A stretch of 64,000 nt of DNA from Perspicuibacillus lycopersici (GCF_025660475.1 NZ_JAOUSF010000002.1:1-64000); one strand, 5' to 3'; positions 16,603 through 26,611 are shown, counted from the first letter of the stretch. A program made the numbers and translations. The notes: generated by a model not told the origin, from the letters alone.

Positions 16603-17595
16603 TTGCGAGTTTTCTTTTTTAAATATTTTGAGCGATATCCATATTTAATTCGATTATTATTCATTGTCATTGGAATATTATTGTTTTTTGGTATGATCAT
16701 TCATTTCATTGAACCGAAGCAATTCCCTACAATTTTTGACGGCATTTGGTGGGCTATTATTACAACCTCTACCATCGGTTATGGCGATTTTGTACCAAAA
16801 ACCATTATTGGCAGGCTCGTCGGTATCCTTTTAGTTTTAGTTGGGGTAGGGTTTGTCACTTCCTATTTTGTCACCCTAGCAACCATGACTGTAAAAAAGG
16901 AAAATAGTATTCGGAAGGGGACGAAAGAGGTGAATGTAACAGATCATATCGTCATTATCGGTTGGAATGAACGATCAAAGGAAATAATCACAAGCTATCT
17001 ACAATTAAAGTCGGATCTTCCCATTGTTTTAATTGACTACTCCTTACAGGAAAGTCCTTTTTCTGCCGAAAAGAATATCTTTTTTATAAAGGGAAATGCC
17101 TTTTCCGATGATATTTTAAAAAAAGCAAATATAAAAAATGCAGAGTTAGTAGTAGTTACGGCGGATGCTACGAAAAATGAAATAGATGCAGACATGTATA
17201 CTATTTTAACAATAGTTGCGATTAAAGGGTTTGCTCCAAAAGTTTATTGTGTTGCAGAAATACTTACAGAGGAACAGATAGTGAATGCGAAACGTGCCGG
17301 CGCAAATGAAATTATTCCATCTAATAAGCTTGCAAGCTCTATCATGCTCCAAACTATGGTAACCCACGGCGTTTCTAATGCATTACTAGATTTTATGAGC
17401 CTCTTAAAAGGGGTAAAAGTGAGGTTCCTGCAAAATCCTAGCTTTACTAATCATACCTTTGAATCCGTCAGTATTATTTTGTTAAAGGAAAATAAAGTAT
17501 TGTTAGGCGTAAATCGTGACGGAAAAACACATATTGGACCGCCACCAAGCTGGATTATATTAGCAACCGATCAATTGCTAATCATTGATCATTGA
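16603..17595 (+). CDS. yugO: Two-helix potassium channel with RCK (TrkA-N) domain, YugO-like
   Basis: A 330-residue channel subunit. TM1 (~17-36), pore helix and selectivity filter TTSTIGYGD (about residues 54-62), TM2 (~67-95), then an RCK domain starting HIVIIGWNERSKEII and a C-terminal regulatory domain. B. subtilis YugO, with the same layout and 328 residues, carries the K+ pulses of biofilm electrical signalling; the same role here is inferred. The start is TTG, with GGTGG a few bases upstream. It converges on pgi, the arrangement found in B. subtilis. RCK channels assemble as tetramers gated by cytoplasmic ligands; no ligand is readable here. Confidence 0.88.
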   Translation: MRVFFFKYFERYPYLIRLLFIVIGILLFFGMIIHFIEPKQFPTIFDGIWWAIITTSTIGYGDFVPKTIIGRLVGILLVLVGVGFVTSYFVTLATMTVKKENSIRKGTKEVNVTDHIVIIGWNERSKEIITSYLQLKSDLPIVLIDYSLQESPFSAEKNIFFIKGNAFSDDILKKANIKNAELVVVTADATKNEIDADMYTILTIVAIKGFAPKVYCVAEILTEEQIVNAKRAGANEIIPSNKLASSIMLQTMVTHGVSNALLDFMSLLKGVKVRFLQNPSFTNHTFESVSIILLKENKVLLGVNRDGKTHIGPPPSWIILATDQLLIIDH

Positions 17596-17631
17596 AGTTA
17601 CATAATAGTACAGTTTAGTAGCTATCGAACA

Positions 17632-17680
17632 AAAAACCAGAACGAATCTCAACTTTTGGATGAGATAAGCTCTGGTTTTT
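17632..17680. terminator. Bidirectional terminator between yugO and pgi
   Basis: AAAAACCAGA (17632-17641) and TCTGGTTTTT (17671-17680) with an inner ATCTCA/TGAGAT pairing. It has U-runs in both directions and serves both convergent genes. Confidence 0.9.
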
Positions 17681-17689
17681 CCATTTACA

Positions 17690-19039
17690 TTATTTCAAGC
17701 GTTTTTCTAATTCTGCTTTTTTCTCTTCGAAGCCTGGTTTGCCTAATAGTGCAAACATATTTACTTTATATGCTTCTACTCCTGGTTGGTCAAATGGATT
17801 GACACCCATTAAATACCCGCTAATCGCTACAGCTTTTTCAAAGAAATATACTAAATAGCCGAAAGTATAGGCATCCATAGATGGAATGGACACTACTAGG
17901 TTCGGAACATTTCCATCAGTATGTGCTAACAATGTACCTTCAAAAGCTTTATTATTTACGAAATCTACTGTTTGTCCAGCTAAGTAGTTTAAGCCATCTA
18001 AATCATTTTCTTCTGCTTCAATTGTAATTTCATGACGTGCTTTACCTACTTTAATTACCGTTTCAAAAATATCACGACGACCTTCTTGTACATATTGACC
18101 TAATGAATGAAGATCGGTTGAAAAGTTTGCAGAGGAAGGATAAATTCCTTTTTGATCTTTCCCTTCACTTTCTCCAAATAATTGCTTCCACCATTCAGAG
18201 AAGTATTGTAATCCTGGCTCATAGTTAATTAGCATTTCAATCGTTTTGCCTTTATTATATAAAATATTCCGTACGGCAGCATATTGATATGCAGCATTTT
18301 CTTCTAAATTAGGTGAGCTGAAATCTTCCCGAGCTGCCGCTGCACCTGCCATCATTTGTTCAACGTCTACACCAGTTACTGCAATTGGAAGTAATCCTAC
18401 TGCTGTAAGAACAGAAAAACGACCACCAACATCATCAGGAATAACAAAGGTTTCGTATCCTTCTTCGGTAGCTAATGTTTTTAATGCACCGCGTGCTTTA
18501 TCTGTTGTAGCATAAATACGTTTTCTTGCTTCATCCACACCATATTTTTCAGTTAGTAGCTTTCTAAAAATACGGAATGCAAGGGCAGGTTCCGTTGTTG
18601 TACCTGATTTTGAAATAACATTAATCGACCAATCTTTTCCTTCTAATAAATCAAGAAGATCTGTCATATATGTAGAACTAATACTATTTCCAACAAAAAT
18701 CACTTGTGGTGTTTTACGTTTTTCCTTTGGTAATGCATTATAAAAGCTATGGTTTAGCATTTCAATAGCAGCACGTGCTCCTAAGTAGGAACCTCCAATA
18801 CCGATAACTAATAATACATCAGAATCGTTTTTAATTTTTTCTGCAGCTTTTACAATACGTGCAAATTCTGCTTTATCATAATCTACAGGTAGATCAATCC
18901 AGCCTCGGAAGTCACTTCCTGCGCCAGTTCCTTCATGAAGAACCTCATGGCTTATTTTCACTAAACTTTGCATTTGGGTAAGTTCATGTTCTCCAAAGAA
19001 AGAAAGTGCTTTTGAATAGTCAAATTGAATATGTGTCAT
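17690..19039 (-). CDS. pgi: Glucose-6-phosphate isomerase
   Basis: Interconverts glucose-6-phosphate and fructose-6-phosphate in glycolysis/gluconeogenesis. The 449-residue length equals Bacillus Pgi (~450). Family signatures are present: [48 protein letters not shown] and [14 protein letters not shown]. The start at 19039 ([12 protein letters not shown]) follows GGAGGTAATTAC; the ten codons upstream have no ribosome binding site. It is followed on the other strand by yugO and preceded by the yugJ-type alcohol dehydrogenase, an order shared with B. subtilis. Confidence 0.97.
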   Translation of the reverse strand: MTHIQFDYSKALSFFGEHELTQMQSLVKISHEVLHEGTGAGSDFRGWIDLPVDYDKAEFARIVKAAEKIKNDSDVLLVIGIGGSYLGARAAIEMLNHSFYNALPKEKRKTPQVIFVGNSISSTYMTDLLDLLEGKDWSINVISKSGTTTEPALAFRIFRKLLTEKYGVDEARKRIYATTDKARGALKTLATEEGYETFVIPDDVGGRFSVLTAVGLLPIAVTGVDVEQMMAGAAAAREDFSSPNLEENAAYQYAAVRNILYNKGKTIEMLINYEPGLQYFSEWWKQLFGESEGKDQKGIYPSSANFSTDLHSLGQYVQEGRRDIFETVIKVGKARHEITIEAEENDLDGLNYLAGQTVDFVNNKAFEGTLLAHTDGNVPNLVVSIPSMDAYTFGYLVYFFEKAVAISGYLMGVNPFDQPGVEAYKVNMFALLGKPGFEEKKAELEKRLK

Positions 19040-19140
19040 GTAATTACCTCCATTAGCTTTTCCTATCATACACTCTATCGAATGATGTTATCGATAGCAA
19101 GTAGCTCTTGAATAGGAAACAAGAACTTTTTTTAACAATT

Positions 19141-20313
19141 TTATAGGGATGCGATATATATTGCTCTTACATCTTCCGCATTTAATTTTTTGAAGTTACC
19201 GAATTCACCATTCTTCATTGCACGGTCCACTAAAACATCTAGCTTGCTATCGTCGATATTATAATCTGCTAGGCGACTTGGTGCACCAATGCTATTCCAA
19301 AACGCACGGATTTTTTCAATTCCCTCTAAACCAGCCTCTTCATCTGTTTTACCTGTTGGATCAACGCCAAAGACACGAACTGCTAGTTGTTTAAAGCGTG
19401 CAGGATTTACAGATAGATTATGCTTCATCCAATTAGGGAATAGAATTGCTAAACCGCCACCGTGTGGAATATCGTAAACAGCGGAAACTGCATGTTCAAT
19501 ATTATGCGTTGCCCAATCTCCACGGAAGCCCATTTGTACCATGCCATTTAATGCCATTGTTCCGCAGTATAAAATGGTTTCACGATATTCATAGTTTTCT
19601 AAATCATTAACAAGTTTTGGTGCTACTTCCATTACCGTTTGTAAAATCGATTCGCATAAACGATCTTGTAATGGAGTATTTGATTCTAAATGGAAATAAT
19701 GTTCAAATACATGTGACATCATATCGACTATTCCATAAATGGTTTGGTTTTTAGGTACAGTATATGTGTTTACTGGATCTAATATAGAAAACTGCGGAAA
19801 GACAAGTGGTGATCCCCAACCATATTTTTCGTTCGTTTCCCAGTTTGTTATAACCGACCCCGAGTTCATCTCTGAACCAGTAGCAGCTAACGTTAAAATA
19901 GTGCCAAATGGAAGTGCGTCCGTAGGGAAAACTTTTTTAATTACAATATCCCATGGATCTCCATCATATTTTGCTCCAGCAGCAATTGCTTTTGTGCAAT
20001 CTATAACACTGCCCCCACCAACCGCAAGAATTAATTCAATACCTTCTTGCTTACAAATATCAACACCTTTACGAACGGTTGAAATTCTTGGATTAGGTTC
20101 TACACCAGATAGTTCAAAATACTCCACTTGAAGTTTGTTAAAATGTTCAATTACTTGGTCATAGAGTCCGCTTTTTTTAATACTTCCTCCACCATAAACA
20201 AGCAGCACTTTCTTTCCATATTTCGGTATTTCCGTTTGTAATTGCTCGATTTGACCTTTACCAAAAATTAATTTTGTCGGATTATAAAATGTAAAATTTT
20301 GCACAACATTCAC
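19141..20313 (-). CDS. yugJ: Iron-containing alcohol dehydrogenase (butanol dehydrogenase type, YugJ-like)
   Basis: A 390-residue member of the group III Fe-dependent alcohol dehydrogenases. The nucleotide-binding [15 protein letters not shown] segment lies at ~97-111, and metal-binding histidines lie in HVFEHYFH and [13 protein letters not shown] further on. The length matches NAD(P)H-dependent butanol dehydrogenases (YugJ/YugK, BdhA/B). The natural substrate is probably an aldehyde or alcohol but cannot be read. The ATG is preceded by AAGGAGGGTGAATG. It lies ~100 bp upstream of pgi on the same strand. Confidence 0.9.
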   Translation of the reverse strand: MNVVQNFTFYNPTKLIFGKGQIEQLQTEIPKYGKKVLLVYGGGSIKKSGLYDQVIEHFNKLQVEYFELSGVEPNPRISTVRKGVDICKQEGIELILAVGGGSVIDCTKAIAAGAKYDGDPWDIVIKKVFPTDALPFGTILTLAATGSEMNSGSVITNWETNEKYGWGSPLVFPQFSILDPVNTYTVPKNQTIYGIVDMMSHVFEHYFHLESNTPLQDRLCESILQTVMEVAPKLVNDLENYEYRETILYCGTMALNGMVQMGFRGDWATHNIEHAVSAVYDIPHGGGLAILFPNWMKHNLSVNPARFKQLAVRVFGVDPTGKTDEEAGLEGIEKIRAFWNSIGAPSRLADYNIDDSKLDVLVDRAMKNGEFGNFKKLNAEDVRAIYIASL

Positions 20314-20476
20314 CCTCCTTAATAGTATTATGATACCATTTTATCCCAGTATGTGAAAACTATTTCATACTATAACACATATTTAAATTCCGTAATCTTA
20401 TTTCAAAAATTTAATTCCCACTTTGTATAGAATAACAAATATATCCTCATTCTATTACTGAATTAATTTTCTTGTT

Positions 20477-20834
20477 GGCTGTTTTCTAAAGGATTGTTGT
20501 ATTTCATGAGATAGGTTTATTAACGCTGAGCAGAATGAATATATGAAGACTCACGCGGAAAAGCGAGAACAGGGAACCCCTGCAGGAGCGTAGCAGCTAC
20601 AAAGAGGCTCATTGAAAAGCGGAGGCGGCTGTTTAGCTACGTACAAGCTTTAGCCAATCCGTAGGAGAGAAAGAAAACAAGACGCTAGCGAGTCGATGTT
20701 GACTTATTGTACGAAGGATTTGCGAAATTTGCTAGTAGCGAGTCAGCCGTAGCTAGCCTGACCGCTCGCCCGTATGGATGCACAGAGTGTATTCAATCTG
20801 CGATTTTTAATCTACAATCTATACGAAAACAGCC
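20477..20834. repeat. 358-bp palindromic intergenic element (MITE/REP-like) with terminal inverted repeats
   Basis: The segment is bounded by GGCTGTTTTC (20477-20486) and GAAAACAGCC (20825-20834), an exact 10-bp terminal inverted repeat. It has no ORF of its own, is less AT-rich than its surroundings and has internal stems: GCAGAATGAATA near 20530 can pair with TATTCAATCTGC near 20788. A 62-bp derivative with the same ends and the same left ~35 bp occurs at 52239-52300. The interior (GCGGAAAAGCGAG, CCCCTGCAGGAGCGTAG, GAGGCTC) recalls, from memory, an intergenic element common in Bacillaceae. It lies just upstream of the DUF378 gene and may supply its leader. Confidence 0.75.
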
Positions 20835-20857
20835 TTCTTATTAAAGGAGGCAATAGT

Positions 20858-21085
20858 ATGAGTGGTGTACAAAGAATTGCTCTTTTATTAACAATAATTG
20901 GAGCAATCAACTGGGGGTTAATTGGTTTTTTTGATTTCAATTTAGTAGCAGCATTGTTCGGCAACTCGGCAATTGCTCGAATTATTTATGGAATTGTAGG
21001 CGTAGCAGGTCTTATCAATCTTGGTCTACTATTCAAGCCAAGCGCAGAAGTTGCCCGTACCTCCCCAAAAACCTCTAGAACATAG
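20858..21085 (+). CDS. yuzA: DUF378 small membrane protein (YuzA-like)
   Basis: A 75-residue protein with two membrane helices (residues ~4-24 and ~37-58), the DUF378 pattern with INWGLIGFF and GVAGLINLGLL motifs. Function is unknown for the family. The start at 20858 is chosen because AAAGGAGG lies 8 nt upstream; the frame continues upstream into the palindromic element without another good start. It is adjacent to the yugJ and yugI homologues, as in B. subtilis. Confidence 0.85.
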   Translation: MSGVQRIALLLTIIGAINWGLIGFFDFNLVAALFGNSAIARIIYGIVGVAGLINLGLLFKPSAEVARTSPKTSRT

Positions 21086-21120
21086 AAGTATGCTTTGAAG
21101 TAAAAGAGCTAAAAAACTAA

Positions 21121-21155
21121 AAACCTGAAGAAGCGAAAAAATTCTTCAGGTTTTT
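21121..21155. terminator. Bidirectional terminator between yuzA and rocD
   Basis: AAACCTGAAGAA (21121-21132) pairs exactly with TTCTTCAGGTTT (21142-21153). T-runs exist on both sides, so it serves both convergent genes. Confidence 0.9.
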
Positions 21156-21201
21156 ATTGTCTGTCGTTTATTATCCCCTATCTTGTGAATCATTCGTTCA
21201 T

Positions 21202-22389
21202 TTAAAAAATAGTTGCTATCCTTTCAAATGCCCAATCAAGCTCTGCCTCTGTAATAATTAACGGAGGGGCAAAGCGAATAACATTTTCATGAGTTTCTTT
21301 ACAAAGTAAACCAAGCTCTTTTAATTTTTCACAATAGTCTCTAGCTGGTTCTGTTAACTCAACTCCAACGAATAAGCCTCGGCCACGAATTTCTTTTATT
21401 TTTGGAGATTGGATAGTAAAAAGTTTATCCATAAAATATTGACCTAATTGGAACGAACGGTTAGCTAAGTCTTCCTCTATCAATACATCCAATGCAGCCA
21501 TTGATACACTGCACGCTAAAGGATTTCCACCAAAAGTAGAGCCATGGGAGCCTGGATTAAACACTCCTAATACATCGGCATTAGCTACAACACAGGAAAT
21601 TGGAAATACACCGCCACCAAGTGCCTTTCCTAAAATATATACATCTGGGACGACCGCTTCCCAATCGCATGCAAATAATTTTCCACTCCGACCTAAGCCA
21701 GATTGAATTTCATCTGCAATGAACAAAACATTTTGTTCTTTACAAACGACTGATGCTTCTTTCAAGTAGCCATCTGGTGGGATAATGATTCCCGCTTCTC
21801 CTTGAATTGGCTCGACAAGAAATGCTGCAGTATTAGGTGTAATTGCATTTTTTAAAGCTTCTATATCTCCGTAAGGAATTAATCGGATTCCTGGAAGTAA
21901 TGGTCCAAATCCACGTTTATACTCCGCATCGGAAGATAAAGATACAGCCCCCATTGTTCGCCCGTGAAAATTTCCTACACAAGCAATTATTTCTGCTTGG
22001 TTGTCAGCTACCCCTTTTACATCATATGCCCATCTTCTTGCAGCTTTTAATGCGGTTTCTACCGCTTCTGCACCAGTATTCATCGGTAAAACCATATCTT
22101 TACCTGTTAAGTTTGCGACTTTTTCATACCATGGTCCTAATTGATCATTGTGAAACGCACGAGAAGTAAGGGTCACCTTATCGGCCTGATCCTTTAACGC
22201 TTGGATAATTTTTGGATGACGATGCCCTTGATTGACTGCAGAGTATGCGCTTAACATATCCATGTAACGATTGCCTTCTGGATCATACACCCAAATGCCT
22301 TCTGCCCTCGTCACAACGATTGGCAGTGGATGATAATTATTCGCCCCGTATTTTTCTGTCTGCTCGATTACTTGTTTCGTTTCTGTCAT
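21202..22389 (-). CDS. rocD: Ornithine aminotransferase
   Basis: A PLP-dependent class III aminotransferase converting ornithine and 2-oxoglutarate to glutamate-5-semialdehyde and glutamate (arginine catabolism / proline interconversion). The 395-residue length fits RocD (~400). Signatures are [33 protein letters not shown], the PLP-site aspartate in [16 protein letters not shown], and the lysine in [17 protein letters not shown]. The start at 22389 ([10 protein letters not shown]) follows AAAAAGGGGAGAG; nine extra codons upstream lack such a site. It interrupts what would otherwise be the yuzA-yugI neighbourhood, and no other roc gene is nearby. Confidence 0.93.
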   Translation of the reverse strand: MTETKQVIEQTEKYGANNYHPLPIVVTRAEGIWVYDPEGNRYMDMLSAYSAVNQGHRHPKIIQALKDQADKVTLTSRAFHNDQLGPWYEKVANLTGKDMVLPMNTGAEAVETALKAARRWAYDVKGVADNQAEIIACVGNFHGRTMGAVSLSSDAEYKRGFGPLLPGIRLIPYGDIEALKNAITPNTAAFLVEPIQGEAGIIIPPDGYLKEASVVCKEQNVLFIADEIQSGLGRSGKLFACDWEAVVPDVYILGKALGGGVFPISCVVANADVLGVFNPGSHGSTFGGNPLACSVSMAALDVLIEEDLANRSFQLGQYFMDKLFTIQSPKIKEIRGRGLFVGVELTEPARDYCEKLKELGLLCKETHENVIRFAPPLIITEAELDWAFERIATIF

Positions 22390-22505
22390 ACATGCTCTCC
22401 CCTTTTTCCGTAACATACTATTGCAAACTTTCTATATTTTTATTGTACATGAGGAAATCATTTGATGAAAGCAATCTCTAATGAAACTGTAGGAAAAACA
22501 AAAAA

Positions 22506-22523
22506 ACTCGCCATTAGGCGAGT
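22506..22523 (-). terminator. Terminator after GSP13 gene
   Basis: ACTCGCC (22506-22512), loop ATTA, GGCGAGT (22517-22523); a T run follows on the minus strand. Confidence 0.92.
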
Positions 22524-22527
22524 CTCT

Positions 22528-22926
22528 TTATTTTTCAATCAACGTTTCGTTTTTCGATTGCTCAATCCATTCCGTTAATTTTGCTTTTAATGTATTGAAC
22601 CCTTGATTAGAAGCATCTGATAAATGCTCCAGCTTCGATTTATTAATTTCTCGTTTTAATCGCAATTGTTTTTCTCTTTCAAGCTCTTCCACAGCTTTAA
22701 TAGACAAGCTAATTTTTCCATCAGCCTCATCAATGGCTAAAACTTTAACGGAAACCTCTTCACCGACCTTAATAAAATCATTAATATTTTTTACGTATCC
22801 GTTCGTAATTTCTGAAATATGAACTAGTCCTTGCTTGTCGTCATCTAACGAAATAAATGCGCCGTATGGTTGAATACCAGTCACCTTTCCTTTAATAATG
22901 CTCCCGACTTCCACGTGATCATTCAT
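22528..22926 (-). CDS. yugI: S1-domain RNA-binding protein, general stress protein 13 (YugI)
   Basis: A 132-residue protein with a single S1 OB-fold RNA-binding domain (residues ~5-76; GSIIKGKVTGIQPYGAFISLDD, GLVHISEI, VSVKVLAID, ISLSIKA) and a lysine-rich helical tail. B. subtilis GSP13/YugI (130 residues) has the same architecture and is a general stress protein associated with ribosomes. TTTAGGAGTG precedes the ATG. Its position next to yuzA and yugF homologues supports orthology. Confidence 0.92.
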   Translation of the reverse strand: MNDHVEVGSIIKGKVTGIQPYGAFISLDDDKQGLVHISEITNGYVKNINDFIKVGEEVSVKVLAIDEADGKISLSIKAVEELEREKQLRLKREINKSKLEHLSDASNQGFNTLKAKLTEWIEQSKNETLIEK

Positions 22927-23079
22927 GAAAACACTCCTAAAAATTATATATATTTTCGTTTTTTATTTAGCATTAAAATATTATAACATACGCATGGAAT
23001 CTTATCAAAAAAAGTAATGAAATAATGATAATTTTCTGTAATTAATTTACAATTTACCATTTTATTAGCCGTAATATCC

Positions 23080-23241
23080 ATGCTTTTTATTTATACATGG
23101 CTTTACGTCTTATCCACTATTTTCATTTTGGTTTTACGTATCTTTCATCCACGAGATTACTATCCTATCGAAAGCTTTCATTATATTTTCTTACTCCCAG
23201 TATACGCAAAGCGAAAACGGAAGCATAGGGGCAATTCTTAA
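23080..23241 (+). CDS. Possible small hydrophobic protein (53 aa), uncertain
   Basis: An ATG-to-TAA frame of 53 codons encodes a membrane-like helix (LYVLSTIFILVLRIF) followed by a charged tail (KRKRKHRG). The codons look AT-biased like neighbouring genes, and an intrinsic terminator lies ~100 bp downstream on the same strand. Against it, no ribosome binding site precedes the ATG, and the frame stays open upstream to a TAA with no start codon in a good context. It could be a remnant of a larger membrane gene. No homologue is recognised. Confidence 0.3.
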   Translation: MLFIYTWLYVLSTIFILVLRIFHPRDYYPIESFHYIFLLPVYAKRKRKHRGNS

Positions 23242-23345
23242 TTTCCAATTTTTTATAAAAGATTTTTTTACAACAGTGTATAAAACCGGTAAAGATGAAC
23301 ATAATGAAAATACAAGGCTTTCTAGTATTCCCCCCTTTTTGAAGT

Positions 23346-23378
23346 GGACAAACGCAACCAATTGTTTGTCCTTTTTTT
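23346..23378 (+). terminator. Intrinsic terminator upstream of yugF
   Basis: GGACAAAC (23346-23353) pairs exactly with GTTTGTCC (23364-23371), followed by seven T. It lies 63 bp before the yugF start codon, on the coding strand. Confidence 0.85.
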
Positions 23379-23441
23379 CATTTTAGGCAATATTTATTAC
23401 CATCAACATGATTATTGAACTGATAACTAGGAGAGTAAACA

Positions 23442-24317
23442 ATGAAAATCACCGAGACACGCACGCAACAGCTACTAGTTAATAAAAAAACCATCGGACA
23501 ATCGATAATGGTTAATGGGATTGATGTTTATTTTGAGCATTACCCACACCCTTCTGCGACAAAAACCATTTTATGTATTCATGGTTTTCTTTCATCTACC
23601 TTCAGTTTTCGCTCGTTAATTCCGCTTCTTAATAAAGATTATCAGATCCTTTCCGTTGACCTGCCACCGTTTGGAAAAAGTGGAAAGACAATGGATTATT
23701 GTTATTCCTATAAAAATTTAGCAGCAACAATTATTGAACTCGTCGATAAACTTCAATTACGATCCGTCATTTTGGCTGGACATTCCTTAGGTGGACAAAT
23801 TTGTTTAAACATGATTCATCAACAACCAAAAAAATTTGAAAAAGCAATTCTCCTTGCTAGTTCAGGCTATTTACGGAAAGCAAAACAAATCGCTATCGCT
23901 TGTAGCTATTTGCCATTCTTCCATTTACTCATTAAACGAAAGCTTGCCCGTTCTGGCGGCGTCGAAGGCAATTTAGCACAAGTAGTTTATGATCCTTCAC
24001 AAATCACAGAGGAAATGGTCCATGGCTACTTACAGCCATTTATTGAAAACGATGAAATATTTCGCGGATTAACGAAATTGCTTCGTGATCGGGAAGGAGA
24101 TTTACCTAGCGAAGTATTACAAAACATTCGCGTACCTTGCCTATTAATTTGGGGCGACAGTGACAAAATTGTTCCCCTCTCTGTTGGTAAAAGGTTACAT
24201 AACGACTTACCAAACTCAGAACTAGTTATTATGAAAAGAACGAGTCACCTTATCCCAGAGGAAAAACCAAAGGAAACTGCCAGCTATATAAAAAGATTTA
24301 TTGATACAGATTTTTAA
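23442..24317 (+). CDS. yugF: Alpha/beta hydrolase, YugF-like
   Basis: A 291-residue cytoplasmic hydrolase with the standard fold landmarks: oxyanion region CIHGFLSS (residues ~46-53), nucleophile elbow GHSLGG (~116-121), acid in IWGDSDKIV (~243-251) and histidine in RTSHLIPEE (~268-276). The substrate is unknown. The length and position next to yugI and patB match B. subtilis YugF. TAGGAGAG precedes the ATG. It probably forms a transcription unit with patB, 58 bp downstream. Confidence 0.88.
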   Translation: MKITETRTQQLLVNKKTIGQSIMVNGIDVYFEHYPHPSATKTILCIHGFLSSTFSFRSLIPLLNKDYQILSVDLPPFGKSGKTMDYCYSYKNLAATIIELVDKLQLRSVILAGHSLGGQICLNMIHQQPKKFEKAILLASSGYLRKAKQIAIACSYLPFFHLLIKRKLARSGGVEGNLAQVVYDPSQITEEMVHGYLQPFIENDEIFRGLTKLLRDREGDLPSEVLQNIRVPCLLIWGDSDKIVPLSVGKRLHNDLPNSELVIMKRTSHLIPEEKPKETASYIKRFIDTDF

Positions 24318-24375
24318 TTACCCAACCTGTCACATATGGTAAAATAAATCTATTATTGGACAGGAGGGTAATGAA

Positions 24376-25542
24376 ATGACCACTATCTTTCATGATCAAA
24401 TTAATCGCCTAAATACAAATTCCGTAAAATGGGATGGATTGAAAAATGTTTTTGGTAGCGAGGACCTACTTCCTATGTGGGTCGCAGATATGGATTTTGC
24501 TTCACCTTTAGTAATCAAGAATTCCCTTATCAAACGTGCCGAGCATGGTGTTTTTGGCTATGGAATACCTCCAGAAAATGTTCCACTCACGGTAAAAAAT
24601 TGGGTACTAAAACGTTATCATTGGTCCATTACAGAAGAGTGGTTATTACCAAGCTCTGGGGTAGTAACGGCCATTGCGTTTTCAATTCAAGCATTAACCG
24701 AAGAAGGAGATCAAGTATTAGTTCAATCACCTGTGTACCCTCCGTTCTTCCAAATGATTGAAAATAATAATCGAAAAATCGTCAATAATCCACTCGTACT
24801 CCGTGATGGAGCGTATGAAATTGATTTTGCTGATTTTGAAGAAAAACTCCAATCAGGCGTCAAATTATTTATCCTTTGTAACCCCCATAATCCTGTCGGT
24901 AGGGTTTGGCGAAGAGAAGAATTATTGAAAATTGGCGAGCTTTGTAAAAAGTACAATGTACATATTGTTTCCGATGAAATTCACGCAGATATTATTCATA
25001 AGCCTAACATCCATGTTCCTATTGCTTCCTTAAGTAAAGCATTTGAAGAAATAACCATCACTTGTATTGCACCGAGTAAAACGTTTAATATCCCTGGTCT
25101 TCAAGCATCCATCATGATTATCCCGAACGAAGAAATTCGCACAAAAGTACAAAATGTCCAAGGGAAAATTGGCTTCCACGGCATTAATATTTTTGGTAGC
25201 CTAGCGCTAGAAGCTGCATATTCAGGCGGCGAACAATGGTTGGACGAGTTATTACCATATTTGAAAGAAAATATTTCATATGCTCAAAAATTTATAGAAA
25301 ACGAACTACCACTGGTTCAATTAATACCAACCGAAGGTACTTACTTACTTTGGATTAATTGTCGAGCAATTGGCTTATCCCATGAGGAGCTAATGGACAA
25401 ATTGATTAACAAAGGGAAACTTGCACTAGAATCTGGAATAAAATACGGTTTCGGTGGAGATGGATTCGTCCGAATGAACATCGGCTGTCCACGACCTACA
25501 TTAGAAGAAGGGTTACGCAGATTCAAGCACGCCCTTTCATAA
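24376..25542 (+). CDS. patB: MalY/PatB-family cystathionine beta-lyase (PLP aminotransferase fold)
   Basis: A 388-residue fold-type I PLP enzyme. Family signatures are LPMWVADMDFASP (N-terminal), SSGVVTAIAFSIQALTEEGDQVLVQSPVYPPF, CNPHNPVGRVW, VSDEIHADI and the PLP lysine in APSKTFNIPGL. B. subtilis PatB cleaves the C-S bond of cystathionine and cysteine conjugates to give thiols. AGGAGGGTAATGAA precedes the ATG. It follows yugF on the same strand and has its own hairpin terminator. Confidence 0.92.
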   Translation: MTTIFHDQINRLNTNSVKWDGLKNVFGSEDLLPMWVADMDFASPLVIKNSLIKRAEHGVFGYGIPPENVPLTVKNWVLKRYHWSITEEWLLPSSGVVTAIAFSIQALTEEGDQVLVQSPVYPPFFQMIENNNRKIVNNPLVLRDGAYEIDFADFEEKLQSGVKLFILCNPHNPVGRVWRREELLKIGELCKKYNVHIVSDEIHADIIHKPNIHVPIASLSKAFEEITITCIAPSKTFNIPGLQASIMIIPNEEIRTKVQNVQGKIGFHGINIFGSLALEAAYSGGEQWLDELLPYLKENISYAQKFIENELPLVQLIPTEGTYLLWINCRAIGLSHEELMDKLINKGKLALESGIKYGFGGDGFVRMNIGCPRPTLEEGLRRFKHALS

Positions 25543-25549
25543 ATAGAAA

Positions 25550-25580
25550 AACACCAGGTAGATTTTTTCTACCTGGTGTT
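25550..25580. terminator. Terminator after patB
   Basis: AACACCAGGTAG (25550-25561) pairs exactly with CTACCTGGTGTT (25569-25580). The U-tract is better on the minus strand, so it may act in both directions (the gene at 25627-25845 converges). Confidence 0.8.
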
Positions 25581-25626
25581 GTTATGCGAGTATATCATTT
25601 AAGCAAAACTAGTAAAGCAATCTTTT

Positions 25627-25845
25627 TTATTTAAATACTTCATCTTGCCGCTTCGAATTTTGAAGTTTTATTTTCTCCTCTAATTCTTTTGTTTTCAACT
25701 CTTCCTTCTTGGAGTATTTCACAATCCAAAGAAACGTTACGATACAAGCAATCAGAAAAAGAAAAAAGCTTATCGCAGCTGGTATATACTCTGATTTATC
25801 TTCAGGAAAATAAAGGTAGAGCATACCTAAAATAAAAAAATCCAT
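25627..25845 (-). CDS. Small membrane protein of unknown function
   Basis: A 72-residue protein: a short N-terminal segment (MDFFILGMLYLYFPEDK), a membrane helix (residues ~22-42) and a charged helical tail rich in Lys/Glu that may form a coiled coil. No family was recognised. GAAAGGACG lies before the ATG. It is a single gene converging on patB. Confidence 0.6.
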   Translation of the reverse strand: MDFFILGMLYLYFPEDKSEYIPAAISFFLFLIACIVTFLWIVKYSKKEELKTKELEEKIKLQNSKRQDEVFK

Positions 25846-26011
25846 TGGAAACGTCCTTTCTATATGGATAACTAATTACCCTAATTATAGCAAGTATTTT
25901 TTTACATTTCCAAAAATTATCTACGTTTATTTTTACGTATTTTGTCAGAAGATTGATTAAGAAATCGAACGAAACCTATCTTTCTCTTATAAACAAAAGC
26001 TGTGATAATGG

Positions 26012-26611
26012 TTATTCTGTAATGATAATTTTTTCAATTACAACATCTTCTTTTGGTTTATCTTGTGGACCTGTTGCAACATTTGCAATCGCGTCAACTA
26101 CTTCTAACCCTTCCACCACTTGGCCAAATACTGTATGACGGAAATCTAACCACGGTGTTCCACCATTTTCTACATAATAATCAACAATTTCTGCAGGGTA
26201 TCCAGCTTTAACTAATTGATCCTTAAAGGAAGGATTGAAATCTTTGTTTTGTACAATGAAGAATTGGCTACCATTTGTATTTGGTCCGGCATTTGCCATA
26301 CTTAATGCACCACGGAAATTAAATAATTGTGGTGAGAATTCATCTTCAAAAGAACCTCCATAAATACTTTCTCCACCCATACCAGTTCCTGTTGGGTCTC
26401 CGCCTTGAATCATAAAGTCCTTAATTACTCGATGGAAAATGATTCCTTCATAGTAACCTGCTTTTGCATGCTCTACAAAATTTTCTACTGTTTTCGGTGC
26501 ATATTCTGGAAATAATTTAATTTTAATGGAACCATGATTTGTTTTCATTTCAGCTAATATTTCATTTTCCTGAACTGTTGCAACAAGTTGTGGATATACA
26601 TTTTCACTCAT
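26012..26611 (-). CDS. ppiB: Cyclophilin-type peptidyl-prolyl cis-trans isomerase
   Basis: A 199-residue cyclophilin that catalyses proline isomerisation in the cytoplasm. Active-site motifs are [19 protein letters not shown] (catalytic Arg and Phe/Met), [19 protein letters not shown] and the [11 protein letters not shown] end. An insertion between SQFFIVQ and W-L-D-F-R-H gives a length above minimal cyclophilins, as in several Bacillus-group PpiB proteins. The start at 26611 ([10 protein letters not shown]) is set by AAAAAGGAGCG just upstream; 34 codons further upstream in the same frame have no such site and low coding character. Confidence 0.93.
   Translation of the reverse strand: MSENVYPQLVATVQENEILAEMKTNHGSIKIKLFPEYAPKTVENFVEHAKAGYYEGIIFHRVIKDFMIQGGDPTGTGMGGESIYGGSFEDEFSPQLFNFRGALSMANAGPNTNGSQFFIVQNKDFNPSFKDQLVKAGYPAEIVDYYVENGGTPWLDFRHTVFGQVVEGLEVVDAIANVATGPQDKPKEDVVIEKIIITE

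Larger units (their letters stand above)
22927..23441. other. Intergenic region upstream of yugF with orphan terminator
   Basis: A 515-bp region between divergent yugI and yugF. It holds a possible 53-codon ORF (23080-23241) and, downstream of it, a strong plus-strand intrinsic terminator (23346-23378) located before the yugF start. Either a short transcript ends here or yugF has an attenuated leader. Confidence 0.5.
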
